Of a stretch of 64,000 bases of DNA, positions 21,580 through 33,364 are shown piece by piece. Source of the DNA: Notamacropus eugenii (lineage: Eukaryota; Chordata; Mammalia; Diprotodontia; Macropodidae); contig NC_092875.1 in NCBI RefSeq assembly GCF_028372415.1, positions 53,446,271 to 53,510,270 of the forward strand, in the 5' to 3' direction. Position 1 is the first letter of the stretch. Each line of letters starts with the position of its first letter. The translations under genes and the position numbers were made by a program. The notes beneath the pieces are model-generated. The model saw only the letters and a program-made list of their open reading frames with translations. It was not told the origin of the DNA and searched no databases.

Positions 21580-23900
21580 CAGTATCTCATGACTGGAAAG
21601 GACCTCAGAGGTCATCTAGACCAAATTCAATATGAACAAGGATCCTCTTTCCAACATTGCCAACAACCTTTGCTTGAAGATCTTTGGTGAGAGGGAGGGA
21701 ACCCCCAATCACACAAGGCAACCACTTTGTTTCTAATCGCCACAAAGTTTTTCCTTAGATCCACTAATTGCTCCTTATCCCACCTGAGGGGGTTAGGCAG
21801 AACAAATCTAATCCTCTTTTCACTGAGGCTTCCCTGCCTTGTCCCCCACCAGGCTTCTCTTATCCAGGTTAAAGATCACTAGTTCTTCAACCAATCATGA
21901 TATGATGTGAACTCCATGCTCATCACCTCCTAGTCACCTTCCTCTGGATATTCTTCTTTTCAAGCTTCCTAAAATGTGGTACCTAGCACAGAACACAATA
22001 CTCCTAAAGTGGTCTAAGCAGGACAAAGTCCAGCAGACATCACCTCTTTAATCTTGGGATGGATTTTCAGCCTAAATCACATTTTCTTTTTTAGACATTA
22101 CCATTGTTCCTGCATGAGGAATTTGCAATCCAAATGAAATTCCAAGCTCTTTTCAGACAGACTGCTGCTACCTTTTTCAAACTGATTTAAAAAAAAAAAA
22201 CTTGAATGCATGACTTTACATTTATCTACATTAAATTTTATCTTAATCAATTCAGCCCATCCTGTCTTTGTCATCCAGTGGGTTAGTACACCCCTTCCAG
22301 TTTTGTACCTTTTGCAAATTTGATGAAGAATGCTCTATAGGACTTTAAGTAGCTAATAAAAATGTAAAATAGCACAGGGCCAAGCACAGATTCCTGGCAA
22401 TTCCACTGGAGATCTGCTTCCAACTTGACACTGAACCATTAACCCTCTATAGGCCTGGTTACTTTTGAATCTGGCTATATATGATCATCTATGACCAACT
22501 ATGGAAAGTGGATAGACTACTGAGCTTGGAGTTAGGAAGACTTGAGTTCAAATCTGACCTTCTAGTTGTGTGACCTTGGACAAGTCACTTAACCCTATTT
22601 GCCTCAATTTTCTCATCTAGAAAAAGAGTTAGAGAAGGAAATGGTAAACCACTCCAGTATCTTTACCAAGAAAACCCCAAATGGGGTCAATGAAGAGTAG
22701 GACACAACTGAAGAATGATTCAACAACAAAAAATGATCATCCAGTCATCTCTCCATTTTGCCCAAAGAATAGCATGAGGCACTACCTCAAATGCTTTTCT
22801 AATACCTGGGTAAACTATGTCCATGGTCCTCTTCTGATCTACCATGTTAGTAACCCTGTCAAAGAAAGATATAAAGTTAGTCCGGCATGACCTGTTCTTG
22901 ATGAAGCCATGCTAGGTCTTTGTGATCACTGCTTCCTTTTCTAAATTATGAATAACGATCCCTTAAATATTGTGTTCAAGAATTTTGCAGGAATTGAAGT
23001 CAGGTTCAGTAACTTATACTTTTTAGACTCCATTCTCTTAAAAATAGTGGGGATGTTTCTTTTCTTTAATCCTATGGTACAACTCCCATCCTTCATGATT
23101 CTTTTCTTGTTTTTCTTCACAGCCTTTCAAAGATCACTGACAGTAGCTCATCGATTACATCTGGTACATTTGGTATTGTAGGATATAGTTTTCTGATGAA
23201 TGGAAGGGCAATTAGGCACCCTCTTTCTACCTGCCTACTTGTGTTGGCTACCAATTCCTTTTTAGCCATTTTATCCTGTCCTATTCCAGACCAAAGATCA
23301 TTCCCTTTGGCAGTGAAAAAAGGGGAAAAAAACCAAGTTGAGGAGCTATGCTGTCTCTCTCTCATCTGTTATACTTGTCCCATCTGCTCCAAGCAGTGCT
23401 CCTATCATCCCTTCTTTTAGCCTCCTCCTCTTTTTCTCAAAAATATCTTCCAAGTCCTTATTGTTGCTCTTAGTCTTCCTTGGAATTCTTGATGCATTTA
23501 GATATTTAGCACCTCTGACACTTCATTTAGTATTACACCATGTTTTTTTAAAATGACTTTGAAAAATTCTAGTTGGTTGGTGAGTTCCCTGCATATTCAA
23601 ATTGTTCTTTCCATTTTCTTCCTTATCATAATTGTTTGTTCAGAATTCATTCTTGAGAGCTAGCTATTCCACCTGGGATGGCTTCCCCCACAGACTTTTA
23701 GGCCATGAGATTCCACCTTTCCTTCCTCTTAGCCTTATGAAATCCACTGTCCTAAAGACAGGGTACATGACAAACTACTCCTACTCCTTTCCTCAAGCAC
23801 AAATCCTAAAATGGAAGGATTATCTCCCTAAGACTGTCATCATTCCCACTCTAACATCTAATTCCTCCTTCTTGGTGAGAATAATATACAGAAAAGTAGA
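21580..23900 (+). repeat. Long ancient interspersed element (LINE 3' region-like), interrupted by a SINE
   Basis: A continuous text of about 2.1 kb recurs in parts elsewhere in the window (14.1 kb, 39.9-40.4 kb, and short pieces at 28.5, 35.2, 37.4, 52.3, 57.3 and 58.6 kb). Typical phrases are 'ggaaaggacctcagaggtca', 'ttcctaaaatgtggtacc', 'gtaccttttgcaaatttgat' and 'agcacagggccaagcacaga'. I read it as an old CR1/L3-type LINE part, but no reverse transcriptase frame is visible, so the class is uncertain. A SINE at 22.5-22.74 kb splits it. Confidence 0.4.
22495..22737 (+). repeat. tRNA-headed SINE with RTE-type tail
   Basis: Reads 'cttgagttcaaatctgacct', 'gtgtgaccttggacaagtca', then 'ccagtatctttaccaagaaa', 'accccaaatggggtcaatga' and a terminal 'caacaacaaaa'. 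This is a common marsupial SINE type. It is inserted in the ancient element around it. Confidence 0.7.
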
Positions 23901-24429
23901 TTCCTTTCAATAACTCTTTTACCTTTTGAAGGATAAAAGGCCATTAAGGCAAATAAAGAAATTATTAGCTGTTAGGTTTGGGCCAGAGAAGAGCTCCAGT
24001 GGATGCCTGTATGCTTGAAGCCTCCATGTTATATTATGCCTTTGTACTAGGCACATAATCTTTTTCCTTCTAAATCGTTGTCTATTTTCTCTTTCTGCTC
24101 TGGCAGTCTGTAGTATACTGTGATATTTCTTTCTCTCTTCATTGACCTTCACCCAAAAGCTCTCCACCATGCTTCTCCCCTTTGGTTCCTGGATTTCCTA
24201 ATGATAGCTTAGCTGCGATTACTGCCAAATGCAGCATAGAAAATGCACGCAGTCATAGAGGAAAGCCCAACAGTAATTGGTCTGTGGCCCCAGCTAAAGA
24301 GTTCCAGGCTTGTGATGGCTTCTCAAAGTCTTGGGTAAGACATGGAAAGGCATTCTTTTAGGTAATGGAAGTAGGGACATTGGATAGAATTGTCTGTCAT
24401 AAACCTTCCTTTATAATAACCAAATTTAT

Positions 24430-24880
24430 GTCATACATTCAATAAATATTCACTATCTGTAGCTCACAGAGAACTGTACTTAGAGAAATACAAAGCACAA
24501 AGTTTGGATAAGACAAAAACTTCATGGGGCTAAGAGTCTAGTAAGAGAATTAAGACAGACACAGAGGATACTTAATACTCTATTACATGATAGAAGAGGT
24601 ACTATGCAAAGAACCAGGGGAATGGCTGTTATGAACTGGGGCTATTGGTCCAGGGGAGGAAATCTGAGAAAGCTTCCTGGAGGATGTGGTATTTGTGGGA
24701 GAGTTTAAAGGTTGGGTAGGAATTCAGCATGTGAAGAAGGGAAATGAGGACATACTAGATCTAGAATGAACTTGAACTTTATTCAATAGGTAAGCACTAG
24801 AGAGTTTTAAGCAGAGGAGAAGTATGCACAAATCTATATGTAAGGATCCTATTTACACAGGTTCATGTTCTGTCTCTGAG
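24430..24880 (+). repeat. L2-type repeat
   Basis: Phrases such as 'caataaatattcactatctg', 'gcttcctggaggatgtggta' and 'gagttttaagcagagg' belong to a widespread L2/L3-like mammalian repeat. Related copies start near 28.83 and 38.65 kb. Confidence 0.4.
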
Positions 24881-24996
24881 CTAATATATGCCTTCTTCCC
24901 TTCCATTTCTTTCTACTTAAGACATCCATAAGTGATGAGAGCCAAAGATTAGCCAACAAGAAACTTGCATGAGTGGGGACGGCCACAGCAACCTAC

Positions 24997-25117
24997 CTTG
25001 TCCTGGATGTCTCCCTGCAGTGCTTGGTACTCTGGGAATGTGGGGTCAGGATTGCTAAGGTTGTGGTTGATAATTCTGAAATCAAGCTGGTATTCCCCTT
25101 GTCCAGGGGTGAGTATC
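24997..25117 (-). pseudogene. MUC16: MUC16 membrane-proximal domain exon (NLSNPDP), one base short
   Basis: Acceptor AACTCTAG and donor GTAGGTTGC bracket 121 bp. It reads GEYQLDFRIINHNLSNPDP and FPEYQALQGDIQDK, a very close match to human GEYQINFHIVNWNLSNPDP...EYITLLRDIQDK. The N-terminal GYSPLDKG portion, matching human GYAPQNL.., is in another frame. The phase pattern (1 in, 0 out) needs a length of 3n+2, so one base appears missing near the AAGGGG run. Confidence 0.8.
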
Positions 25118-25149
25118 CTAGAGTTAGAGATAGGAATGGTTCATAGGAT

Positions 25150-25290
25150 CATTAGACTCAGAGCAGGAATGGCCTTTAGTCAAACCTCACTTTACAGAAG
25201 AAGAAACTGAGACCACTCAGGGAAGGGGACTTTGACAGATCATGTCACAAGTGACAGAGTAAGGATTTGAACTTGGGTCCTCTTGATTCT
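25150..25290 (-). repeat. MIR-type SINE, reverse
   Basis: Plus strand shows 'cagaagaagaaactgagacc', 'tcatgtcacaagtgacagag' and 'gatttgaacttgggtcctct'. Confidence 0.5.
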
Positions 25291-26449
25291 AAATCTAGCA
25301 TTCTCGCTTTCAGCATGCTTTTTCAGGAAGTTTTGGCCAGAGACAGGGACCCCACAAAAATACATTGGCAACCTGAGATTGAAGAGTGGATACTAAGCCA
25401 ACCTTGTTGGAAATCAATATCAGAGATGAAGGGCTGGGGATAGCAGTGAGTCTATCTGGCTCACGCATTATTTTTATTGTTTTGTTTTAAAACTTTGTTC
25501 AAGTTGTCTTGGCGTCTTTTTGTTTTTATATTATATTCATTTCCAAATATAGCCTTCCCCTCCCCTAATCTGAGAGTCTCCTTTGTAATAAAGTTTTTAA
25601 AAATCAGGTGAACAAAACCAACTAACATTGTGACCTCATCTGACAGGGTATTCAACGTTGCCCACTCACATTCCCCCATTTCAACTCTTCTCTGGGCCAA
25701 CATTTGATCATAATATTTTATAGAGGTGAATTTTGAGTTTTTTATTCGTTTCATTTACATTGCTGCAGCTGCTATGTATATTGTTTTCCTGGTTCAGTTA
25801 CTTGACTGTACATCTGTTTTATGTATTTTCCCATATGTCTCTGAATTCTTCCTATTGATCCTAACTTACTTGCCTACCCATCTTACCAGCAAGTATCCTT
25901 CAGTAGATTCCAAGACAGCGAGTATTGCTTGTGGTAGGCGAGATGTTTTTGTTTGTTAGAGGGAAGGGAAGACACAAGTTTAGGGAAGCAGCAGCCCCAG
26001 TCAAGTTTGGAACATCAGTTTTCCTCGCCTTTGAGAAGTGATGACACTTTTGTTTTATCTGCACAGCAAAGATGTATTTTAAAAAACTAAACCAAATTTA
26101 GATTAATTCGAATCTGAACATTTTATTGTGGCTACGGGGGAGTAGGGGGAGAAGCGAGGGGAAATGAAGCTATGCCTGAGGGTGTTACCTAATCAGAGCT
26201 TGGATTCACTTCAGTAGAGAGGAATAGCAGCTTGCTGACTCATGTTCTAGCTGATAGCATCATAGAATCTCAGTCATCTAGTTCTAGCCCCTCCTGAACT
26301 AATAATCCTGCTACTAGTCTACAACAAGGGGTCACAGAGTGAGGGGGATTTGGAGGAAGGTAAGAAAACACCAAAGCGATCATGACAAAAAACTTATTCT
26401 GAGTGAAAATTACCCAAACTTTGTCACTGGAATAAGAGTGCCTGCTCAC

Positions 26450-26602
26450 CACTGAGGCAGAGGCTGTCTTTTTCCAATGTGAGGCTATGAATCTGGTTGC
26501 TCAATTCCTGGTAAACCCTCTGTGTCAAATACTGGGCTGCTGGGGTCTCTCTTCTGGACACATATAGCATCCACTCTAGTTACTGACCCATCCTTTTCAA
26601 GT
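26450..26602 (-). pseudogene. MUC16: MUC16 cassette 6, SEA exon 4, acceptor lost and frameshifted
   Basis: Reads LEKDGSVTRVDAICVQKRDP then SSPVFDTEG, matching human EKDGAATGVDAICTHRLDPKSPGLDRE. The next human part (LYWELSQLTNGI..LGPYTLDRNSLYVNG) is present as YQELSNQIHSLTLEKDSLC but in another frame. The donor GTGAGCAGG is good. At the expected acceptor (TTTTCAT then AA) there is AA in place of AG. Confidence 0.75.
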
Positions 26603-27070
26603 TTATGAAAAGATACTGAATGTGACACAGTGCTGATATTGGAGTTGCAAAAGCTGACAGGAATCACACTTTCTGGAGAAAGGGAAGTTGCAATGCAAGA
26701 TTGTAGGTTTCCTGGGGGAACTGTGGCACAAAGGCTATCGAAGATTGGAGGATATGCCCGGGGCGACTTGGAATAAGTGACACTGATTAGGATGACTGGC
26801 AAACTCCCATGAGCTGTAAGGGCAGGTACCCAGGGGAAAGAAACTATCTCTTCAAGAAGGAGCTTGTCCTGCACAGTGACTGAAAACCTTGGACCAGGGG
26901 ATGAAGATTAAAAGCACTTTGGGAATTGGACAATCGGGGTATTGGAGACCAAGGAGAAGCATGGAGGGAAGTAACTTTTATTGGAAGTCTAGTATGAGAT
27001 GGAGGCATATCCTAGGGGGCATAGGAGAGAAGCCTCTCAAATTCCCAACTATCAGCCTCTAGGGCCTTAC

Positions 27071-27138
27071 TGCAGAGAGATCAGTATACATCCAGCATAG
27101 TGCAGACCAATGCTGCTATTTCTGAACAAGGGACTCAG
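27071..27138 (-). pseudogene. MUC16: MUC16 cassette 6, SEA exon 3, intact
   Basis: 68 bp between TTTGTCAG and GTAAGGCC, reading LSPLFRNSSIGLHYAGCILI then SL. It matches human LLGPMFKNTSVGLLYSGCRLTLL, including the Cys. Phase 0 in and 2 out, as required. Confidence 0.85.
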
Positions 27139-27226
27139 CTGACAAAGGAAGGTGGTTAGAGAATGCTCAGACAAATAAAAGATGGCTAAGAAATGAATGT
27201 ATGGAGTGGGAAGTGCAAAATCTCAC

Positions 27227-27351
27227 CAGTTGTTGAAGGATCCCTTCTTTGTTGTTAAATTTGTTAGAAGCTGGGTGTCCCATATCTGTAGTGTTGGGTA
27301 GATTAGTGATGGTGAAATTTAGCATAAAAGGTTGCAGTCTGTGGTCAATAG
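27227..27351 (-). pseudogene. MUC16: MUC16 cassette 6, SEA exon 2, intact
   Basis: 125 bp between TTCTTGCAG and GTGAGATT. It reads IDHRLQPFMLNFTITNL, then PNTTDMGHPASNKFN and EGILQQL, the first half of a SEA domain with the conserved NFTITNL strand. Phase 1 in, 0 out. No lesion seen. Confidence 0.85.
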
Positions 27352-27775
27352 CTGCAAGAATAGAGGGAGAAAAATGACCATGTCTGAGCTTTGGAAAGTT
27401 CAGGGACCATGAGAGGGGACAAGGATGCTTCTATCCCTGGCCTTCATTGCCAAAATTTGTCTGGCCAGGACCTTGTCCACAGAGTACCACGGGCTTTCAT
27501 TTTCCTTGCATTTTGAGTGAGAGACAAGATAGCAAGTTCCCACATGATTGTTCTGTTGAGGTATAAGATCAACAGCTTGAAAGTTAAATCTTTTCTAGCC
27601 TTTGTGATCTGGGACTCCAGTACAACACACCAAGCTGTGCCCGGTTTTATAGATGAATGAAGGAGGTCTGGAAAGACCTAGAGTTGGTCTCTCTTTTAGA
27701 GAGCACATTATTCCTTGGCAGAAGCATGGGACTAGGTGACTCCTCTCCAGGGGATTGATGGTTCCCCTTTCTTAC

Positions 27776-27844
27776 CCATCCAGTGTCCAGGTCTTGTGGG
27801 TCCCAGAGGGATTTTAGGTAGTGGTATAGTTGTTAGGACAGAAG
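27776..27844 (-). pseudogene. MUC16: MUC16 cassette 6, linker exon 1a, intact
   Basis: 69 bp between TTTTCTGCAG and GTAAGAAAG. It codes for a Pro/Thr-rich linker (SVLTTIPLPKIPLGPT) joining two SEA domains. Phases 1 and 1. Confidence 0.75.
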
Positions 27845-27979
27845 CTGCAGAAAAGAATGTCATTAGATATGGACTAAGACCATGGTTACAAAATGAAACA
27901 GGTCTTTTGGGCAAAGGCACAGAATGCCACAAATAGATGATGCTAAATAAATACTTGTGTAATGGAGGATTGAGCGAAT

Positions 27980-27980
<1 letters not shown>

Positions 27981-28024
<44 letters not shown>
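27981..28024. repeat. (GT)n microsatellite
   Basis: About 22 GT units. Confidence 0.95.
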
Positions 28025-28026
<2 letters not shown>

Positions 28027-28730
28027 CTTACAGCTGAAGATCATCAGCTGAAGTATAATCTCAGTGACTTAATTCGTAAGGGAAATGGAATGCAGGACTA
28101 CTAGATATCTCAGGGGTGATTTTCCATCACATACTGTTCTTTCCCACAGAGCTGAAGTTTGCTGACCCCTATCCCTGAACTCTCTGGGGTAAGTTTGAAA
28201 AGTAATCACCACCTAACCTTTGATAGGGGAATCAAGAAGCCAATGGCTATGGTTCTAATATTGGGAAGGGATCAAAAGACCCAGAGGTATGGGGTTTCTT
28301 CCTCACAGCATCTTAGCCTTCTGATGGAGGAATTGAGAAACCCATGGTCATGCACCTATATTGACAAGGGATGAAAGGACCCAGAAATTTGGGATTTCTT
28401 CCTCACAAAATCTTAACAATGGAAGGGGCATACACAGGGCACCGAGCCCAGGGATACCCTCTATAGTAACTCCTGAAAAGAAGTCATCTTGCCTCTTTGA
28501 TAAGATTCAGTAATGAGGAACTGACTACCCTCTGATGCAATCTGCTTTTTTTGGGGGGGACACATTTCTCATGACCCTTGAGTGGGTTGTAGAGACTTTT
28601 TTCAAGCAAAAGCTGCTACTGCACACACTATCTCCCTGGTGCCAAAGCCCAGATGTCAAGAGGTGAATATGGTTAAGGTTTTCCAGATGGCCCAGGACTC
28701 AAAGGGGATTTGGTTGATACAAGCACTTAC

Positions 28731-28766
28731 TGATACCCATTTGGGGCAGATTTTGTTCACTGTAAC
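28731..28766 (-). pseudogene. MUC16: MUC16 cassette 5, exon 5, intact
   Basis: 36 bp between GGTTTCCAG and GTAAGTGC. With the preceding exon's last G it reads GYSEQNLPQMGI. The same 36 bp exon type recurs at 35.5, 52.55 and 57.57 kb, which is strong evidence of tandem exon cassettes. Confidence 0.8.
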
Positions 28767-28819
28767 CTGGAAACCAAAAGATGAATGATGAAATGTGCAA
28801 CAAAGGATAAAAAAATAAA

Positions 28820-28990
28820 ATTCAATTCAATTCAACAAGTACCTACAATGGACTGCACTGGGCTAGGTACTGAGGACACAATGACAAAACTGAAAAGTTT
28901 CTGCCCTCAAGAAGCTTATATCTTATCAGGAAAAGGAAGAGATCACCCAAGAGGCTCAACAGGACAATTGGAGTAAGGAATCAGTTTGTT
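28820..28990 (+). repeat. L2-type repeat fragment
   Basis: 'caacaagtacctacaatgga', 'ggctaggtactgaggacaca' and 'ctcaagaagcttatatctta' are phrases of a widespread L2-like repeat. Confidence 0.45.
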
Positions 28991-29724
28991 CTGCATGAGC
29001 ACCTGTGGGGAGAGGGCTGTGCACTTAAAAGAGAAGTCTCCGGTCTACCCCCTAAGTCTCTGACTTGAACAGTTCTGGTAGGAAAAACATCCAGTGTAGG
29101 AAACTAACTAAATCACTCTTGCTTTTCCTTTGCCTGTGGGAAACAGAGAAAGGCAAACCCTTTCAGTGTTTGTCCTAGAAGTCTCCACATTCCCCTTCCC
29201 AGCCTTCTGTCTTATAGGCCAGAATATACCAAGAACAAAGGTAAGATGAGCTAGATCCAGAATCCTTCATAGCTTCCCTTAAACTCTCTAAAGTGCAAAA
29301 GGTCTCAGAGGCCTCTAGTCCAATCAGTGGCTGGAGCAATAATCTCCCAGGCAGCAATCTCATCAAATGTATAGGAACAATCTAGCAAGGACAGAGAGCA
29401 GGGAGGATTTTATAGTGACTTGCATGCAATGTATGATGTTCACCTTTTTGTTGTGGCTAATTGACAGCTACTCTTGCTCAAAAGTGAAAGTTGAAGCAGT
29501 ACCAGATCTCAAACTGTTTTACAAAGTGGTGATCATCGAAACAATCTGTTAGTGATTAAGAAATAGAGTGACTGATCCATGGAATATATTAGTTATACAA
29601 TACACAACAGTGATCAAAGTAAGGAAGATTTGAGAAGTGAATAGCTGGTTAAGAAGATGATCTTCTAGAATGGGTTTTAGATTACAGGATAATAACTTAA
29701 AATATGGGAATTAATATCTCTAAG

Positions 29725-29805
29725 TGTCTGAGGGCTTATTTGAACTCAAGTCTTCCTGACTCCAGGCCTGGTTCTCTATTCATTGTACTGCCCAGCTGTC
29801 CGCAA
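29725..29805 (-). repeat. SINE head, reverse
   Basis: Plus strand 'gaactcaagtcttcctgact' followed by 'ctgcccagctgtccgc' is the reversed 5' head of the marsupial tRNA-like SINE. Confidence 0.55.
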
Positions 29806-30439
29806 AAGAGCCTGAAGCTGAAAAAGAAGGGAAAATATTGTATCCACATGGTAAAATAGATATTGGATAGAGTAGCCCCAATTTTGGAGGATTAGCAGTA
29901 GCATCACTTGATAAGAGTCAAAAATATTAGAAAGGAACTTGGAATATAACCTGTAGCCTCAAATGTGTCTACACAAATGAGCAAGCCAGGTGAACTAGAG
30001 AGCTTACTTTTATGCAAGGAGGCAAATTGGACTCTATAAATATCACTGGGATTTGATGCGATGGGACCCATGATGGGAACATGATTCAGAAAAGGAACAG
30101 GCAGATGATGTGAAGTATCAGTATGTGTTAGGAATGACAAATTCATATGTAAGTGCAGGAATCAGATGGAGGAAGTATGATGGAGAACATTCTATAAATA
30201 TGAATGGTGGCAGAGAAAGAATATTACCACAAGAGTATAATGCAGGTCACCTAGCTTTGTCTCTTTGCAACTTTATCTGTTGCTCCTGCTTCTGTCCTTT
30301 GGGGTCAGGCAGAAAAGATTAAGTTCTTACAGTTAACATGATGTCTTAGGAAGACTTGGAAGCATTCTTCAAGCTAAACTAATCCAATTTCGTCAACTAA
30401 TCATGGCAGAGTCCTGCAAAAAATACTTCCTGGAGTGAT

Positions 30440-31065
30440 CTGTAGCTGGAAGGCTCACTGGATCGAGCACTGGGTCCTAGATTCTGAATGATATGAGTTC
30501 AAATCTGTCCTCAGACACCTATTAGCTACTTCATCCTGGACAAGTCACTTAACCCATGTCTGTCTCAGTTTTGTCAACTGTTGTTCTGAGGATAAAATGA
30601 GATATCTGTAAATTGGGACATAGCAGGTGCTGCTTAAAGGTTGTTCCCATCCTTCCCCTTCTCTTTGGGACAGCTCTGATATTTCATCTCATTAGTGTTG
30701 GACCTTCATTTCAATGTGCTGGTTTATTTCTGGACCTTGATTCTGCCCAATCTATCAGTTAGCGTCATCTAGTCATTGGCTGCCATTTATATCTCCGTCC
30801 AGGCAGCTAGGTGGCGCTATACGGCACAAAGCACCAGGTCTGGCATCAGGAAGACTCATCTTCCTGAGTTCAAATTCAGCCCCACTTCCTAGCTGTGTGA
30901 CCCTGGTCAAATCATATAACCCTGTTTACCTTAGTTTCTCATCTATAAAATGAGCTGGAGAAGAAAATGGCAAACCCCTTCACAATCTTTTCCAAGAAAA
31001 CCCCAAATGGGATCATGAAAAATCAGATATGACTAAAACCTGAAATGACCAAACAACATCTCCAC
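30440..31065 (+). repeat. Two tRNA-headed SINEs in the same orientation
   Basis: One copy spans about 30440-30650 ('cctcagacacctattagcta', 'caagtcacttaacccatgtc'). The second spans about 30795-31065. It begins 'caggcagctaggtggcgcta' and ends with the RTE-type tail 'ccaagaaaaccccaaatggg' followed by 'accaaacaaca'. Confidence 0.7.
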
Positions 31066-31389
31066 CTAAGTCGTGCTAAACATACAGTATAGGACCAAGG
31101 AAAGAATTTTGTGGTGGCCACTAGGTGGCAGCAAACTAGAGCTGATGAGGGGTAGGAAGTAGGAGTGGGTAGACTCAGTTTTGTGCAGTTGGATCAAAAA
31201 GGGATGAACAAGAATTAAGGCATCTGGGTGTGGTCAGGGTCTGAAACTGAACAGAAGAAGGACAGCAGGAAAATGCTAAGTCTGGGATTATGACAGGAGA
31301 CAAGGTAGAAAATGAGTACTGATCCCAAAGTGATGCTCTTTCAAATTTCCCTCTTTCCATCAGAGGAACTACCATCCTTCCATTCTCCA

Positions 31390-32140
31390 GGTTTGGAACT
31401 TCTGCTCCTCAATTTTCCCTGGTCCACATATCCAATCAGTTGCCAAGTCTTCCCTTTTCTACCTTCATGATTTTCAACTAACCTCTTCCCTCTTGTCACT
31501 CAACTACCACTATAGTTCATATCCTTTCACTTAGATTATTGCAAAAGGCCTCCTTACTGGTTTCATTTTCTTGAGTCGCTCCCCAACACAATCCATTGTA
31601 TTATCTGCTGCTAAAGGTAATTTTGCTTAAACCCAGATCTCACTATGCAACTCCTCTACTCAACCAATTCCAGTGACACTCTTAATTGACTATTTTATTT
31701 TCTAGGATTTAGTATCAACTCTATTTAGTTTTTAGAGCTCTTTATAATTTGGCTCCAAACTCTCCAATCCCTCCTGCAGGCAGCAATCCAGCCAAGCTAG
31801 CTGCTTTCTTTTCCTCACTCAACATTCCATCTCCCATCTTCATATCTTTGCTCTGGACAGTCCCTCTTTTCATTTAAGACACAGCTCAAGCACCGCCTTC
31901 TGCACGGGATCTTTCCTGAGCCTCACTGCTAGAGTCTTTCCTCTCAAACTATTTTCTATATGTTTGCATTTATTAACATTATATTTATGCTGTATGTTTA
32001 TATATGTCCCTGTTCTCTCTTCCACTAGAATGTAAGCTTCTTGTAAGTAGGAATTATTTCTTTCTTTGTACTTGTATCCCTAGGGCCTAGCACTGCATCT
32101 GGCACATAGCAGTTGCTTAATGATTACTGTTTATTGATTG
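31390..32140 (+). repeat. L2/CR1-type LINE 3' region
   Basis: About 750 bp ending with 'gaatgtaagcttcttgtaag', 'ctagcactgcatctggcaca', 'gcagttgcttaatgattac' and TTGATTGATT, the characteristic L2-type terminus. No open reading frame remains. Confidence 0.55.
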
Positions 32141-32149
32141 ATTACTCAC

Positions 32150-32343
32150 CATTGAGGTAAAGACTCTTCTTATCCAAGATGTAGGGGCCCAGCTTGTCTG
32201 ATTGCTTAGTTCCCAGTATATTTTTCTCTCTGTCCAGAACTGATTTAGTAGGGTCTCTCCAATGTGTGCACACTGTATCCACTGCTGTTGCTAAGCCATC
32301 CATTTTTGGAATAGGAAAACACACATTGGTAAGAGACATAGTG
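32150..32343 (-). pseudogene. MUC16: MUC16 cassette 5, SEA exon 4, open; acceptor shifted
   Basis: Reads KMDGLATAVDTVCTHWRDPT, then SVLDREKNILGTKQSDKLGP and YILDKKSLYLNG, with donor GTGAGTAATC. It matches the second half of a SEA domain. The usual acceptor just before the KMDG codons has AA instead of AG. An AG 40 bases further upstream (CCCTAG) gives an in-frame, stop-free extension of 13 codons, so splicing could continue with a slightly longer product. Coordinates assume that acceptor. Confidence 0.75.
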
Positions 32344-32739
32344 CTAGGGTAGATGCTAGAGAGCATGATGGGGGGGACCACCCAGTACATGGAGGATGAA
32401 ATTGATTTGCTTGAGTTTTTGTGAAAATGGTTGATGATTGTGTGACAGTGGCGCATTGATTATGTGTGTAGGAGTAATGAGCAGCTAATAATCTCACAAA
32501 ATAGAAACCTGTTTATAATAGAGATCTTGTTCTAAGGAGTAATTGAGAAAGGAAATCACATTTTTGATTAAACAAGCAAAAAAGGTACAGGGCTCTAAAG
32601 CCATCTGGGAATTTGAAGAGAGCTCAAGACACTTGAATGTGAAGAAGCTACATTTGTGGAAAGCCCAGGGGGTTTTATGTGCCTCTGAGGAGTCAAGGGA
32701 CACATTCCAATTCCCATTCTATAGCCTCTGGAGTCTCAC

Positions 32740-32807
32740 CTCAGGGAGGCCACTTTGAACCTGGCATAGAAGTTGCCAGTGCTATTTCTCTTGACTAAAG
32801 GCCTGAG
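32740..32807 (-). pseudogene. MUC16: MUC16 cassette 5, SEA exon 3, intact
   Basis: 68 bp between TCTCTGACAG and GTGAGACTCC, reading LRPLVKRNSTGNFYARFKVA then SLR. Human has LRPLFQKSSMGPFYLGCQLISLR; the Cys is replaced here. Phases 0 and 2. Confidence 0.85.
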
Positions 32808-32919
32808 CTGTCAGAGAAAAGAGGAAGTCAGTGTGCTCAGGTCTAGGCAGGTAAAGAGCCAAGGAAAAGGGAAGGCAGCTGAACAGGTGGGACTTGGGAC
32901 AGGAATTGAGGAGGCTCAC

Positions 32920-33044
32920 TAGCTGCTGCAGTGTTCTCTCCATACTGTTGAATTTGCTGGATCCAGGGTTTCCCATCTCTTCTGTGTAGAGTAGGTTAGT
33001 GATAGTAAAGTTCAGTTTGAAGGACTTCAAACTCTGGCCACCAG
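32920..33044 (-). pseudogene. MUC16: MUC16 cassette 5, SEA exon 2, intact
   Basis: 125 bp between TCTATTATAG and GTGAGCCTC. It reads GGQSLKSFKLNFTITNLLYT, then EEMGNPGSSKFNSMERTLQQ, a near-canonical MUC16 SEA first half. Open in the required frame. Confidence 0.9.
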
Positions 33045-33298
33045 CTATAATAGAAGAGGAAGAGAAATTCCATATTGGAGCCCACAGAATATCAATGGGC
33101 ATAACTAGGGAATATCCTGTGGATTTTGTATTCCTTTCTGGGAGGAAAATTCAGCCCCCTGGTCCCACCAATGCCCTTTGTTAGGGGATCTCTCCCCTTC
33201 CCTAATTTCCCTTTTCTTGGCTTTTCAACTCCTAGTTTCTTCTCTAAAGATAGTAAGACACTCCAGGAAATGAATCCGAGATGCAGGTGCTCTCCTAT

Positions 33299-33364
33299 CT
33301 GTGGTGTTAGAAAATGATAGTGGAGCCAGAGAGGTTGATTGGGCACATGAGATCTGCACAGGAT
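33299..33364 (-). pseudogene. MUC16: MUC16 cassette 5, linker exon 1b, donor lost
   Basis: 66 bp after acceptor TTTTGTCAG, reading a Ser/Thr/Pro linker (QSTSLAPLSFSNTT). It aligns with the intact exon at 38471-38536, but its donor is ATAGGA where the paralogue has GTAGGA. Confidence 0.7.
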
